64,000 bases of DNA, from positions 33,444,628 through 33,508,627 of the forward strand of contig NC_065576.1 in the NCBI RefSeq assembly GCF_937616625.2, in the 5' to 3' direction. The notes below the pieces were generated by a model. The model ran no database searches and was not told where the DNA came from. It saw only the letters and a program-made list of their open reading frames with translations. Shown one piece after another: positions 31,894 to 43,862 of the stretch (within the stretch, counting starts at the first letter, position 1; the number at the start of each line of letters is the position of its first letter). The DNA comes from Mercurialis annua. Taxonomy: Eukaryota > Streptophyta > Magnoliopsida > Malpighiales > Euphorbiaceae. A program made the translations under genes and the position numbers.

Positions 31894-34381
31894 CTAAAAG
31901 GCAAGAACCATCATCAGCATAACTATGACCGAGTTGAAACTCATATTTAGAGTAGTTCTAGTGGATGATGATGACGGTGGTTGTGCCAAAGAAACATCAG
32001 GAGCTGGAGAGTTTGCAGGGAACGTAACAGGACCGCCGGAAGGCGATTCCGACCGTGGTGGCGGAGACATGGTAGGAGTGATTTCAGGGGATAGAGATGG
32101 CGAGGTATTGGCAGTTGTTGGAGATGGGGAGGTCATCGGAGGATTGACCGGAGAAGGAGAAGATTTTGGTGGTGGAGTTGTTGAGGGAGAGCTCGATGGT
32201 GGGGTTGTTGTGGGAGAGGATGGTGGCGGAGTTGCAGGAGTGATGGCTGGCGGTGGTGGAGTTGTTGTGGGAGAGGATGGCGGTGGAGTTGCAGGAGTGG
32301 TGGGAGCTTGTGGAGGTGGGGTTGTTGAGGGAGAGGATGGTGGTGGAGTTGCAGGAGTGGTAGGGGCTTGTGGCGGTGGGGTTGTCGAGGGAGAGGATGG
32401 TGACGGAGTTGCAGGAGTTATGGCTGGTGGTGGTGGTGATGGAGTTGCAGGAGTGGTGGCTGGTGGTGGAGTTATGGTGGCTGGTGGTGGTGGGGGTGGC
32501 GTGGGAGGTGTAAGAATTTGAATGCGAAGTTTCATTCCTTGGTCGCAGTGTCCGGCCGTGCCGCAAATGAAGTATCTAGTACCGGGAGAAGTAAGAGGAA
32601 TAACTGTAGAGCCATCGCTATGGGCTTGAATTATATTATTTGGTTGGCATGAGTCATGATCTGCCGCTGATACTTCGAACACACTGTGACTAGCTCCATA
32701 TTGGAATACTGCAATATTTAACATCAATCTAATTATATAATTTCAATTGACTTTCATATTTAATAACATCCCTTAACAATCTAGTGGTACATAGTAATAA
32801 TTAAGGGTGGGCTGAGGATAATTTGTAAACCGGTTCATAATAGTACGGTTTTTAAAATTAAAAATCTAAACCTAAATTTTTAAACGGTTAACCATTAAAT
32901 CAGTTAACTATTTAAAACGGTTTGATTTTTCAGTTCTGCAAGTTTTAACCATGTAACCAATAAAAAATTAGATATAAAAAAGATAAAATTTTAAATCTAG
33001 TATAATAAACTTTAATTTCCATTCTATTTAATTATTGAAATATAGATTTTATAATTCCTACTTCAATTACATAATTATTTAATTAAGAAAAATAGAGTTC
33101 TTTTAATATATATATATCTTCTCCTAAAATAAAAATATTTTCTAAATTAAATATTTTTTAAATATATTTCATGTTTAGAATTTTTATGTGTGTAGAATAT
33201 AAAATATATTTTATCTGAATCATTAAAAACGTATGTGTCTGTGTGTGTGTGTGCGTGTTTATATATATATATATATAATTTATAAAAATATATAAATTGG
33301 TTAACCGCGGTTTTTTAAACTCCAAAACCTAAACCTAAACCATTAACCTTAAAAAATTTATATCAAAACCTAAATCTAAACTCTTGAACCGGTTAACCAT
33401 ATTTTTTGGTTCGGTTTTACAGTTTCAGTTCGGTTACTCGATTTGACCGATTTTTTTGCCCACCGCTAGTAAAATACCTCATGTTTTGAACTATGAGACT
33501 TTATAAGATTTCTTTTTTATAATCGACTTTATAAGATTTGAACCGGACAATTATATTATTTATATTCCTTATTGCATAATTTAATAAATAATCAAAAGAA
33601 ATATGAATTAATTGACATAAGAGTTGGGTACCTCATCCAGAAAATACTTAAATTATCGTCGGTTTTACAATTTGATGACTAAATTTTAATTTTTGTAATT
33701 TTATTCTATAATTTTAATTTCTTTTTAATTTAGTTATCAAGCTTTAATTTATGCTTGCACGTAAATTTTAACTTCGACTGCTATATTTTGCTAAATAAAA
33801 ATTATACGCACATAACAATTTTTATGCGCACCTTAATTTGTTTTTAATTTAGTTATCAAGCTACTGCAGTCGAAGTTACCTATATTAACTTGAAAAATTA
33901 TTGTATCACATAATTTGATCTAAAAACTCGTCAGTAAAATAAATTATGCGCACGTAACAATTTTATATAAAAAAATTAGATTGTCACGTGGTAAAAACTA
34001 ACTGCCGCATATGCATTTTCTCAGGAAAAACCCTCCTTTAAAATAAAATATAAATTGAGTAACCAAAATGAATGAAAGCAAAGTTTAATCATTAAAATTG
34101 CAACAACAAAAAATAACGTATCCTGATCATTAGTTATCTCATAAGAATATAAACTGCAAATTTCTCCTTTCATTCTGCTGTAATCAAAAGAGAAAAAAAT
34201 AGAAAAACTTACTGAGGTTATCTCCAACAAAAAAAGATTGCGAAGCTGCCCAAGTTTGGAGATCGGTGCTAGTATCCCACCCACCATTTGGACTGCCAAT
34301 TGTGTAGTCTGTAGCCATGGATAATCTGATGCATAGCACAGCTATAGTGGCTAAGCTCATCAAATATTTCATTATGGCCAT
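31894..34381 (-). CDS. Uclacyanin-type phytocyanin, GPI-anchored, Pro-rich (two exons)
   Basis: Join of exon 1 (34381-34213) and exon 2 (32708-31894): 327 residues. Start is ATG at 34381; the GT donor (GTAAGT) is at 34212 and the AG acceptor at 32709-32710. The intron is phase 1, making residue 57 Ile across the junction. Signal peptide about 1-24. The plastocyanin-like domain is 25-121, with Cu ligands His64, Cys105, His110 and Met115 and a disulfide pair Cys77/Cys111. A Met as fourth ligand points to uclacyanin rather than stellacyanin (Gln). Residues 124-about 290 are Pro/Thr/Ser repeats, likely arabinogalactan-type glycosylated. The hydrophobic tail (about 308-327) is a GPI signal. Expected at the outer plasma membrane or cell wall, in electron transfer or copper binding; precise role unknown. 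It looks intact and is the only such host gene here. Confidence 0.9.
32709..34212 (-). other. Uclacyanin intron (1504 bp)
   Basis: AT-rich with GT-AG ends and the phase-1 position usual for phytocyanin genes. It holds a TATATA tract (about 33107-33118 and 33260-33278), a GTGT microsatellite (33239-33253) and a possible DNA element (32800-33466). Confidence 0.85.
32800..33466. mobile_element. Possible hAT-like non-autonomous element in the intron
   Basis: Begins with AGGGTGGGC and ends with GCCCACCG, giving short inverted ends. The interior is rich in CGGTT/AACCG and GGTTAACC motifs typical of a widespread class of short plant elements. Candidate TSDs are TAGTAATA (32792-32799) and TAGTAAAA (33467-33474), 7 of 8 matching. 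Boundaries are uncertain. Confidence 0.35.
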
Positions 34382-34464
34382 CACGTTTGTGCCTAATTAG
34401 GTAACCAAAATCAGACAGATTTGAAATAGAAATGTCTGAGTTGCAATGTTTTGGTTTGGATATC

Positions 34465-34472
34465 TTATATAG
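34465..34472 (-). promoter_or_regulatory. TATA box of the uclacyanin gene
   Basis: Minus-strand CTATATAA, 84 bp upstream of the start codon. Transcription start is expected near 34435-34440, giving a 5' UTR of about 55 nt. Confidence 0.6.
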
Positions 34473-34489
34473 AGAAGTGACTGCGGACT

Positions 34490-36046
34490 ATGTCCTATTT
34501 CAGAATGGAATTCTAAATAGAAAAATAGAATTATTTGTGTTGCACTTGATGTTTCTTTATAAGGAAAAATTATGTCGCTGGTGTCTAAACTCTTTCAAAT
34601 CGTCTATTTTAGTGTTTAAATTTTTATTTTTTATTTTTTAAAAATATATCAAACAAGTGATTTTAGTCGTTTTTCGGTCACTGATGTGCTAAAAGACAAA
34701 TCTAACACCTTTTTACTTAAATTTATCTGTTATGTTTATAAAAAGTCTAACGATCGTGTGTATAATAATACAGAAATATATATGGAATTAAGATTTCAAA
34801 TTATATCGGTAATTTAAAAATTATGTACGTTTAACCTTATTTGTAGTCTAGTGATTTAAAAATGGCCAAAAAGACTAGTTTTGTACACTTTAAAAAAAAT
34901 TAAAGCAGTAATCGAAAGAAATAAAATTCAAACACCAAAATTAAAAATTTGAAGAAGTTTAGATACCGCTGCTGTAATTTATCCAATTAATTCAGATGAT
35001 CCAGCCATTAGTGCCAGCTTCTTCCCTTTTAAAACTGTAGTTGACCCAATCTATTGCATTTTTCTTCTTATTTTCCTTTCCTATTTTAATGACATGTCTT
35101 TGGTGCAAAGTGTTAATAAATTTCCCATTTGCAATTGGCTGTATTTGTTCACGATCATGATTTGATTTCGTAATACTTGATATAATAACAACCTCTTGCA
35201 ATTCATTATGATAAATTAAAGTTCTATGATTTAAGTTTGTAGACTTTTATCAAATACTTAAAATTAAATTCAATTAAGTTTTTAAAAAATCAATTAAATT
35301 CAATGTGTTTTAGTTTGATTTGATTTAATATTTTGAAATTTAAATCATTTTAACTCTTGATTCGATTTTGAATTTTAAAAAAAAAAACAATTAAGACCAA
35401 ATAAAACATACCAAATTCTCTATTTTTATCGAGTCATATTTTATTATATTTAATTAATTTTAAAAATATTATAAATTTTGTTCTCAAAATAAATATTTAA
35501 AAATTATTAAAAAACAAAAATAGTTAAAAAAAAATTAATAAATTATCATAAACTATTTATAATGTTTGAATTTTACAAAATTAAAAATAATAATTATATG
35601 GATTAAATTGTGTTTTATTTTTAATTATTGTACTTTTTAATCAAATATACTAACATAATTAACTAATAAAAGAGAGTACTAATATATTTGATCAAACATT
35701 AGATAAAACAATTATTACAATAAAAATCAAGCAATATGATTTAATATAAAAAAATTAGACTTAATTATCCAAAACTTTAATTACCTTTTTGAATTTTTTT
35801 ATTTATGATTCAAACTTTTAAAATCGTTATGTCCATTTTTCAATAATTAAACTAAAAAAATAATATATTTTTTTAAGATACACAAAGCTTATTAATTAAT
35901 ATTGTTAAGAAAAGTCAACATATTGCCGGCATATTGTACAGAAAGTATTGCAGGTTTTAAAGTTTAAGGTGCACCACCTAATCTAATGGTGTGCAACTTA
36001 ATCATTTCAACTTGAACTAAAAATTAGGATAATATTCTCTCTCTTT
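34490..36046. other. AT-rich intergenic region
   Basis: Upstream of the uclacyanin promoter. I see no ORF with coding character, no LTR ends and no clear TIRs. The 35240-35900 part is about 80% A+T with homopolymer runs. Confidence 0.6.
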
Positions 36047-37032
36047 TTAATAACGGCCCTCCACAGCCATATAATAAAACTGGCCTACCACGTCCCTGCC
36101 CTCAAAACCCGACCTCCTCAAATTATCTCTATAGTTGTAAATTTGTCTTCTGGTTGGATTGTCAGATGGATTTTTCTCCTGCAGGGACGCCCAAATAGCA
36201 CACGGCTTAGCCTGTGCCGTGCTCATATCTCGCACAATCTATTTGGACGCGGGACTCAGTCCACTCATTTGACGATGTCCCTCGGGATAGACAATCAAGT
36301 CATGGTTATGCATACTCGTACTCCCAGATTTTGCAACGACTTTCCATTCAACTCCCTTCAACTGCACCATAATCGCGAAAGGGCATTTATACGCCTTCGT
36401 CTTCGTATTCTTCCGTTTAAATAATTTTGAATTTGTGAGCCCTCTATACCGCTCACCCCGAGAACATTTCAAAAGCTTTCGTGTTCCCCCATTTTTGTGT
36501 GAAGAAATAACCAGGTCGAACCCAATATGAATGGCAACTCGTTTCGCCCACTGAATTGCCTCAACGTCACTTTTAAATTTAATTTCGGGATTAAACTGTC
36601 CACTGTAATCGACACTATCATCACTAAAAACTTCAAATTGAACCTGTAAAGTAAACATAAAATATATTAATAATTAATTAATTTTTTTTTTAAAAAAAAA
36701 AACAGTAGTGTGGGACGTCCACGAAGGACGTCTCGTACGGTTAAGGACGTCCTCATGGAACGTCCTTATTAGGTGAAGACGTCCATGCGGAACGTCCTTA
36801 CCTTATAAAGACGTCCAGGTAGGACGTCCTTAACCGTGCGGGACGTCCTTCGTGGACGTCCCCACTTCCCGGACGTTTCCTCGGGACGTCCGGAAGATGA
36901 ACAGTCCGAAAAAAAAACGGAAAAAACTAAAAAAAACGATAAGAACTTAAAAAATACCTCAGGAGAAGCCGGGAAATTTGTTTCCGGTACTTGATATTCA
37001 TATTCCGATGATTTTGAAGTCTTATCTGTCAT
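36047..37032 (-). pseudogene. FAR1/MULE-type DNA-binding gene fragment with in-frame stop
   Basis: Exon 1 (37032-36958) encodes 25 residues. A 314-bp intron has GT (36957) and AG (36644-36645) ends in phase 0. Exon 2 (36643-36047) encodes a WRKY-GCM1-fold-like FAR1 domain: SDVEAIQWAKRVAIHIGFDL, CSRGERYRGL, YKCPFAIMVQLKGVEWKVV and HNHDL. An in-frame TAG (36239-36241) follows GLSPASK; the frame then continues for 62 codons (IVRDMSTAQ..., YNYRDNLRRSGFEGRDV) and stops. The MULE transposase core that normally follows is absent. The stop probably replaces a Gln codon. It is a broken transposase-related gene, or a short domesticated factor ending at the TAG. Confidence 0.7.
36708..36900 (-). repeat. 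GGACGTCC palindrome cluster forming a large hairpin in the intron
   Basis: About ten GGACGTCC or near copies at 14-22 bp spacing. The outer parts are themselves inverted: about 44 bp at 36708-36751 are nearly the reverse complement of about 36821-36866. The whole could fold as one long hairpin. The core GACGTC is a C-box type bZIP site. It lies inside the intron of the FAR1-like fragment. Confidence 0.8.
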
Positions 37033-37830
37033 TGCGTTCTTTGAGATTCGAATAAGTTGAGAGAATGTGTTTTTTTTTTCAGTTTTTAGTAAAAGGTCAA
37101 AATTGTAATAATTTGTGCGGTAGGTAGATAAATTACGGCGGTATTTAACAACACCCTAAAATAACACCCACTTTAAAATCTGGTCGTCTGAAAATAATTT
37201 CTGATCCGAATTTTTAAATTATAAATGGATCGGTTTAAAAATTGATGCTTTAATAGAATCAGTGTGAAGATTTACACAGGGCTTTTTTAGTTAATAAATT
37301 AACCAGTTAAACTATTAGAATTAATCTGGGGTTAAACAATTCAGACGAGATTAATATTAAAACTATTTTTAAATTAAATTAATCCTGAAATTGCCGGATA
37401 AAAATATTGGGCTTGATTTTTGTTGATGGATTGAGAGATAAAAAATACAATGACTTCTCTTAACTATTTATAACTCTATAAAATAGAAGTTTCAATATAA
37501 TTCCAACTCCTACTCTTAAAATTAAAGTTCTAATGAGTTACAAATTCTTATTGGATATCTATTACTGCACTAAATGGCTTTTTATGGGTCTTGTACCCTG
37601 AATAAACCCACTCAGTCTTCTGGACTCTGCCTTTTAGGCCGGTGTAAACAATGCCTGCTAACAAGCTTGAAATAATAATTTTGGGCTTGTTCTTGTCGGC
37701 CTCAACCATCACGGGCTCCATGTTAGGCCCTCCTTGTGCGCATCTATCGACCTTTCAGTACCCATAATGCCACGTCATCTAATGAATTGTCACTAAGCCA
37801 CCCTACAAGTGCCACACACACTAACACAAT
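37033..37830. other. Intergenic, nothing recognised
   Basis: AT-rich first half, more mixed second half (37560-37800). No ORF with coding character and no terminal repeats seen. Confidence 0.55.
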
Positions 37831-38221
37831 TATAATACCCCATAAATTTTTAAGTAATTAGATAGTGCAACGTGTCTTAAATTATAAAATTTAGGCAAGG
37901 TAGGTCGGAAATAAAAAATCGTGCTATGAAATAGTATCGGAATAAGATTTTTAAGTTGATCGCAGAATAATAATTTTTATTGGTAATTATTATTCGTTAG
38001 AACGGGTATTAGCGGGAGTAAGAAAAAGCCAAGAAAATTAATATAAAATAAAGTGTATGTCCCAAGTTGATTATTTTTACGCCATCTTCCGTAGAATAAT
38101 TTTAAGAATTTATCGGTAAAGTTTTGTGTAACTTCGAGATCGTTTTAAAATTGGACGCGATCGTTAATTAAAGATTTGAGTTAAAGTACGAGTTTGAACT
38201 GCTTGAGTTAAACTACACTTT
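37831..38221 (+). repeat. Old LTR J, left part (interrupted by O)
   Basis: Starts TATAATACCCC, one change from the family LTR start, then TTAAGTAATTAG and a degenerate ACGTGTC box. It stops at the TSD ACTTT and resumes at 60954. Plus orientation. Confidence 0.6.
38217..38221. repeat. Left target site duplication of O
   Basis: ACTTT, repeated exactly at 60954-60958 after the other end of O. Confidence 0.85.
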
Positions 38222-40472
38222 TGTCACGATCCAAATTATTGAGCCGAGACTAGCACTAGGGAATGGGAGTGATAGCTCCGAAACCCGTAGCAAGCCTAAA
38301 ATCACTAATAATTTGTCGCAAATAAAAGTATAATATATAATATATATTAAAGCATTCCCGGAAAAACTCTTTTAAATAATATACTTATAGATATTAAAGT
38401 ATCATGTCAGAGTTTACAATATAAAATACCATTTGAATTTAAAGCGTCTATCTAATATTGACAACTACTGACTACTGCAGCTCTAGGAACTCATACTTGT
38501 GCAAGTTCAATGACTTCTGGCACAATGGAGATGGTTTGTCTGATCCGACTCCGTCTACCTACAAACATCAGAGTGGGGTCAGTATTTGGGAAAATACTGA
38601 GTGAGTTTACAACTTACTTATAGTATTATCAAAATATAGCGTCACACGCTTAATACATATATACATTTATGATATAAGCAAACATTATTAATTTCAAAAG
38701 TGTGAGTCCAACTCACTAGATACGGGGACTTCCAGACTACACCGTAGCCGAGTGCTCACTCGTATCGAAATCATAAAGTGTGAGTCCAACTCACTGGTGG
38801 GTCCAACCCACTGGTGGGCCCAGCCCACTAGATACGGGGACTTCCAGACTACACCGTAGACGAGTTCACTCATGTATCGAATTCATATCATATCATGCAT
38901 AAATATATATTAATTCTTAATCACAAAGTCAGGAACCCTATACTGACTTACTAATGATCATGCAGCCTATTGACACCTAATAGGTAGTTGGTCACTTCAG
39001 ACCGCACATTAGACACTCATCTTAAAAATAGCGAATACAATAGCGTTTATATAATCAAATCTATCAAACATGACATCTTATACGAGCAAATCATATAAAT
39101 ATGAGATATTTAATAATAATATTCAAGATATACGAAAATGACTTTAATAATAATAATACGCGAAAGTAAATTTGCCACTCACAGTGACCGCTTTCCGAAT
39201 AATAATAATAATAAGATCCCATGAATGCGAGCTCCATGCGTCGTTTGATCCTCTAGCTATTCTAGCTCATCGGTCTACTGGCTCGTCGATAAGTTAGTTA
39301 CTTATCCGAATTACATGTACGTTTAATTCATAAACGTGAACTTAGTATCAAAACCCTAAGTTATAACTTAGGCTAACACGATCTTATTTCCAATATATCT
39401 CTTAATCACATTTCATTTTTAAGCGTCCTAGTTTACATTTTGAAATTCGACTGAATCACGATTGATTACGCGGCTTGAAATTGTCTGAAATCAAGTTTCT
39501 GCGTCGCGCCAGGACCCCAAAAGCCCAAATCGACGATCCCCGCTAAAAAAGGACTGCACGTTCGTGCAGCAGTGTACTGCACGTTCGTGCCGATCGTGCA
39601 GTTGTTGTGCTGCACGATCGTGCAACACATGCTGCACGTTCGTGCAGCAGTCTGCACGAACGTGCAGTCTGCTGCACGATGTGCAGCCCCGGGGTTCAAT
39701 CCCCGGGCCATTCGACGTGCTAAAACCTTCCAAATCCAATCCGCAATGTTTAACAATATCAAATATACGAGATTCAAGCTTAAAATGTCGAATTCGAATC
39801 GAAAATCATTAAAACGATAAAACCGCTCGAAACCCAAGCCTTCATCGTTCATCTGGATCATTCTTTGAATGATCAACATCTTTATATACATATGGTTAAT
39901 TGACTCCTTTGGTCCTTCATTTCTTTAACTTAAACCATTTCTCTTTTAAAAACTTTCTAATTTAACCAAACGATTAAATTATTCTTTTAACTCGATCATT
40001 TACGTATTATTTATATCCATATAAATAATACTAACTCAACGTTATTATTTTCCGTCCAAATCTTTTAAATACTATTCTCGAGACTTAATTGGCTAATTTG
40101 CAATTTAGTCCTTGAACTTTTCAAAAATTGCAATTTAGCCCAAAACGCATCCACGTCCAAATTTTAAAAGGTCTCTGATTGACCCAAAACTTTTACCACA
40201 CATACTATAAAACATTTCGCGGACCTTGGCGAAATAATTTTCACTTCGGGATTTATATGGCTAAATTACCATTTTAGTCCATGTACTTTATCTTGCGACT
40301 TTCTTAACATTTTTCTTTTCTAATTTAAATTCCAACTTTAGAATTGGAATACGATATTAAATTCCACATAATTACTTTAATTTCTTGGAAATTATCCCCA
40401 ATATCGCCACCCTGACGAGTCAGAACTGGACACATGGCCCAATTAAATACTTAAATATTTTGGGGTATTACA
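38222..40472 (-). repeat. LTR C: 3' LTR of O (2251 bp)
   Basis: Close to LTR H, but with a deletion of about 155-165 bp at 39835-39840 (H 60172-60330) that removes the leader start and the GTAAGC donor-like site. The G-box is mutated (CACATG). Hairpin trio at 38777-38828, array 39555-39690. Confidence 0.88.
39555..39707 (-). repeat. CTGCAC-type palindrome array and stem-loop in LTR C
   Basis: Units CTGCAC-NNNN-GTGCAG, with centres GTTC, GATC and GAAC, begin near 39555, 39578, 39611, 39633, 39653 and 39673, with a half unit at 39592. The companion stem-loop is at 39688-39707 (CCCGGGG, TTCAAT, CCCCGGG). Same location as the GTGTGC arrays of other subfamilies. Confidence 0.9.
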
Positions 40473-43024
40473 TTTTTCCCCACTTATAAAAATTCGTCCT
40501 CGAATTTTCATATTACTTCTTGACTTATCTTAATCTCCTTAACATTTTGAACTGTGTTCATTTTACGACACTCGTCAGCGTATAGAGTTGTCATTCCAAT
40601 TTTTGTATTTCTTAGATCACAATGTCAACTGTCATTGATGACCCTCATGTCTTTATCTTCTTGCATCATGGTGTCAGTCTTATTCTTATGTCTCCTGAAT
40701 CCTTTCCTTTAATTTCTTCTTCTTGATCTTGTATACATAACTCTTTCACTGGTTTCTTATCTGATATTTAATACTATAAACTCTTTAACTCATAATTGAA
40801 CTTTCAGTTACTTACTGATGTTCAATAACAACTCGTTTTAATGATATCTTATCACTAAAGATGATAATCCTTATTACTCGTATTCGTCTATACTTATGAT
40901 TCTCTGTTCTTGATTCTTTACTTTTGTTCAATACGTCTAATCCTATCATCGTTCCTTGTTGAGTAAAGTGAATACTCAATTAGCTCATGCTTCACTTCTT
41001 ACGTAGTTTTTCTTGTATGGCAGTTGCCGTCGTCTGATTGTTATTTATAGTAGCGATAGGAACTTATCCCACTAACTGTTATCTCCTCTTATCTCGTTAC
41101 CTTACTTCTCGTATGAAGATTCTTTCGCTATCACTATTAATCATGGTTATCTATGAGGTGAATCCTCAGGATGTATCCTTATGAGGTCTTCACTTACTTT
41201 CCTTGTAAAGCTTATTTACTTTTCTTCTTGTGTCAATATATCTCGTATGTTTATTGACCTACTTCCTTTCCTTTAGCGTAACGCACTATTCTCGAAACTT
41301 CTTGTTCCTTCTTACTTTATATCAATCTGTTTCATCAATCTGGTTTTCAATCAGATAGGATTTTCATATTGGTTGCTAACATCTTATCTTAATAAGACAG
41401 CGTGTGACCAATGCTCATGCAAGGCTTCTTTGCTTATAATTCCTAAATGAGGATCTTAATCCTCTTCCAATCATATACTTATATCAGGATGTTCTCTGAT
41501 GACATCATTGCTCAATCTATGCTTGATCTTTTTATTCATTATCCTTTCTCATTGCCTCTGTCACCTTCCTGGCATTAATCATCTTTTGACTTTCAAAAAT
41601 GCTTTTAGCATTTATCGTCATAATCCAACTCTTTCTTATCTATTTATTTCTTCCAATTCTCAATCTTAGTTGGCTCTTAGCTTCCAAATATTTTCCCTTT
41701 TACTATCATGTAGCGTTAAGCTTATTTCTTATTACCATCCATAATCTTGTTACTTCACTTGTTATTCCTACTTTTGTCTACATCGTAGATGTACTTCTTC
41801 ATAATTTTCCTTTGACTTCTTGTCCTTAATCAACCGATAGGATTCATAGTCTAATCGCTGTGATCCTACGGTATTCCTCTTGCGTTCCTTATTCACGCTC
41901 TTATCGTGTTCCTTGACTATCTTATATTGCATTCTTTACTTTCCTCTTCAGTGTATCTTATACATCGTGTATTACTTGCTTTTAATATCCACAACATCAA
42001 TCATTATAGAGAGTTGTGGCCTTCTTTGTCTGAATTTTCCAGATGTAGTGCGTTCTCAGTCGTATACGTATTGTCTTATCGTATTTGTACTGTCATCATG
42101 GCCATTTGTAAAGCCGATCCTATGCTGACATCGTCTCTATCGAGTCTTGCATATCCGATATTTCTTGCTTCAACACTCTTAACATCGATCACTGACTGAA
42201 TAATGGGTCACAGTCTATTTGTCTAAATTTTTGACGTAGTGCCCTTTCGATTACTTACATATTGTACCTTTACTGACATCTTAACTGTCAGTGGATCCGA
42301 TTCTATATCTCTGTCATCTTTACTTTTCTTTGTTTCTATGTGTTCGTGACTACATAGAGTTCCCTTTCTTTAATGTCCCTGTCTGTTCTCCACGTAACTT
42401 CTCTTTTCCTTACCTCAATCTCTCTTATAGAGTTCGTTGCGACATACGCCAGCTATTCACACTTTCTTAATGCTTATCATCTTAAATGATTTCTTAATCT
42501 TAATCCCTTTTTAGTTCTCATCGAATATATACTTTATACCTTTAGCATACCTTATTTTCACATCTTATTTTCTCGTTCGATTTATCTGATATTACTTTCT
42601 TCCGTATGTCTCAATTCCAATATTGAGTCTCTGCTTTACATTCTATCACTTATTTCAACATACTAAACTTTAATCGTATATCTGACACGTTCGATGTCAT
42701 ATACCATTTCTTAACTGTTCATATATTATATCTACACCTTCCTATATGGGTTACTATTAACCTTCTAGATCAATCGCACTATTCACTTTATTCCTTATTA
42801 GTCAATCTCGAAACTTAGGATCCCGTGCTTCGCGTACATCGTACTTATATTTATTCTATTCTTTTCCTTTGCTTTATAATCACAACCTGTGGTGGAGATT
42901 TTAACTTCTAGTTCACTTATTACAACACTTGTCGTCTATCTCTTGATCTTTCTTATCGTGTACCTCCAACTATTCATTCTCATACAAGGTTGGTGTTGGC
43001 TGTACTCAGCAAGCCAAATCTTAC
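40473..43024 (-). other. O internal region, PPT-side part
   Basis: Begins with the PPT (minus AAGTGGGGAAAAA after the CGAGGACGAATTTTTATAAG context). Aligns with Z 10781-13420. Non-coding, purine-rich sense strand. Ends with the TSD CTTAC (43020-43024) of X. Confidence 0.8.
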
Positions 43025-43862
43025 TGTCACGACCCAAATTATTGAGCCGCGACCGACGCTAGGGAACGGGAGTGGTAGCTCCGGAACCCGTAGCAAGCCT
43101 AAAACCAATGTAAATTTTTCGCGATCAAAACATATTACTAAATATAATACATTATCAGAAATCCTCTTTAAATAATATAATTCAATTATTAAAATATCGT
43201 ATTCCTTTTCTGAAAACATTCGCGAAACAATTTTTAGAAACCAGGGTCTTACCGAGCGATATCTCATATCCACCACCGCCCTGTTTCTGATTACAAACAT
43301 CACCAATTCCACTCACGGCAATTGGTATCAAATTCAAACGGATAAACGTCATCTTTCTAAACAACTTATTTATAAAATTTATATCAGAGTTCACATTTTA
43401 AATACCGTTTGAAATCAAATCATAAATCTTATTTTGACACCTACTGACTACTGCAGGTCTAAGGACTCGTACTTTGTGCAAGTCAGAAGACTTCCAACAC
43501 AAAGGAGATGGTCTGTCTGATCCGACTCTGATCACCTGAAATAAAACACTGTGAGGGAGTCAGTATAAAACATTTCGCGAACCTTGGCGAAATAATTTTC
43601 ACTTCGAAATTTATATGGCTAAATTACCATTTTAGTCCATGTACTTTATTTTGCGACTTTCTTAACATTTTTCCTTTTAATTCCAATTCTAACTTTAGAA
43701 TTGAAATATAACCTTAATTTTCTCATAATTAGTTTCCCAAAATCGACTTACTTAAGACTTATTTACTTTATCTTTTCAGAAATTCTTCTGATATCGCTAC
43801 TCTAGCGAATCAAAACTGGACACGTGGTCCAATTAGCTAATTAATTATTTTGAGATATTACA
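43025..43862 (-). repeat. LTR D: chimeric LTR, X 3' part fused to Y 5' part
   Basis: 838 bp instead of about 2.5 kb. 43025-43568 follows LTR G at positions where G and E differ (GATTACAAAC, CACTCACGG, AACGTCAT, TTGACACC). 43569-43862 is nearly identical to E 50585-50880 and clearly different from G. The joint reads CAGTAT|AAAACATT. TATA box, leader and palindrome array are lost. Confidence 0.85.

Noticed and set aside
31925..32521. Gly/Val/Asp-rich plus-strand ORF of 198 codons
   Set aside because: Exact antisense shadow of the Pro-rich region of the uclacyanin.
33320..33350. AAACCTAAACCTAAACC as telomere-like repeat
   Set aside because: Units lack the third C of CCCTAAA and only about three copies occur; it belongs to the AT-rich intronic element.
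39688..39707. GGTTCAATCC resembling a tRNA T-arm or pol III B box
   Set aside because: No acceptor, D-arm or A box in place. It is the companion stem-loop of the array and is degraded in LTR H.
42980..43312. 110-116 codon minus ORFs (also 48173 and 53925) nearly identical between copies
   Set aside because: They lie wholly in the R/U5 part of LTRs D, E and G and are interrupted in other subfamilies; similarity is that of the LTR DNA.
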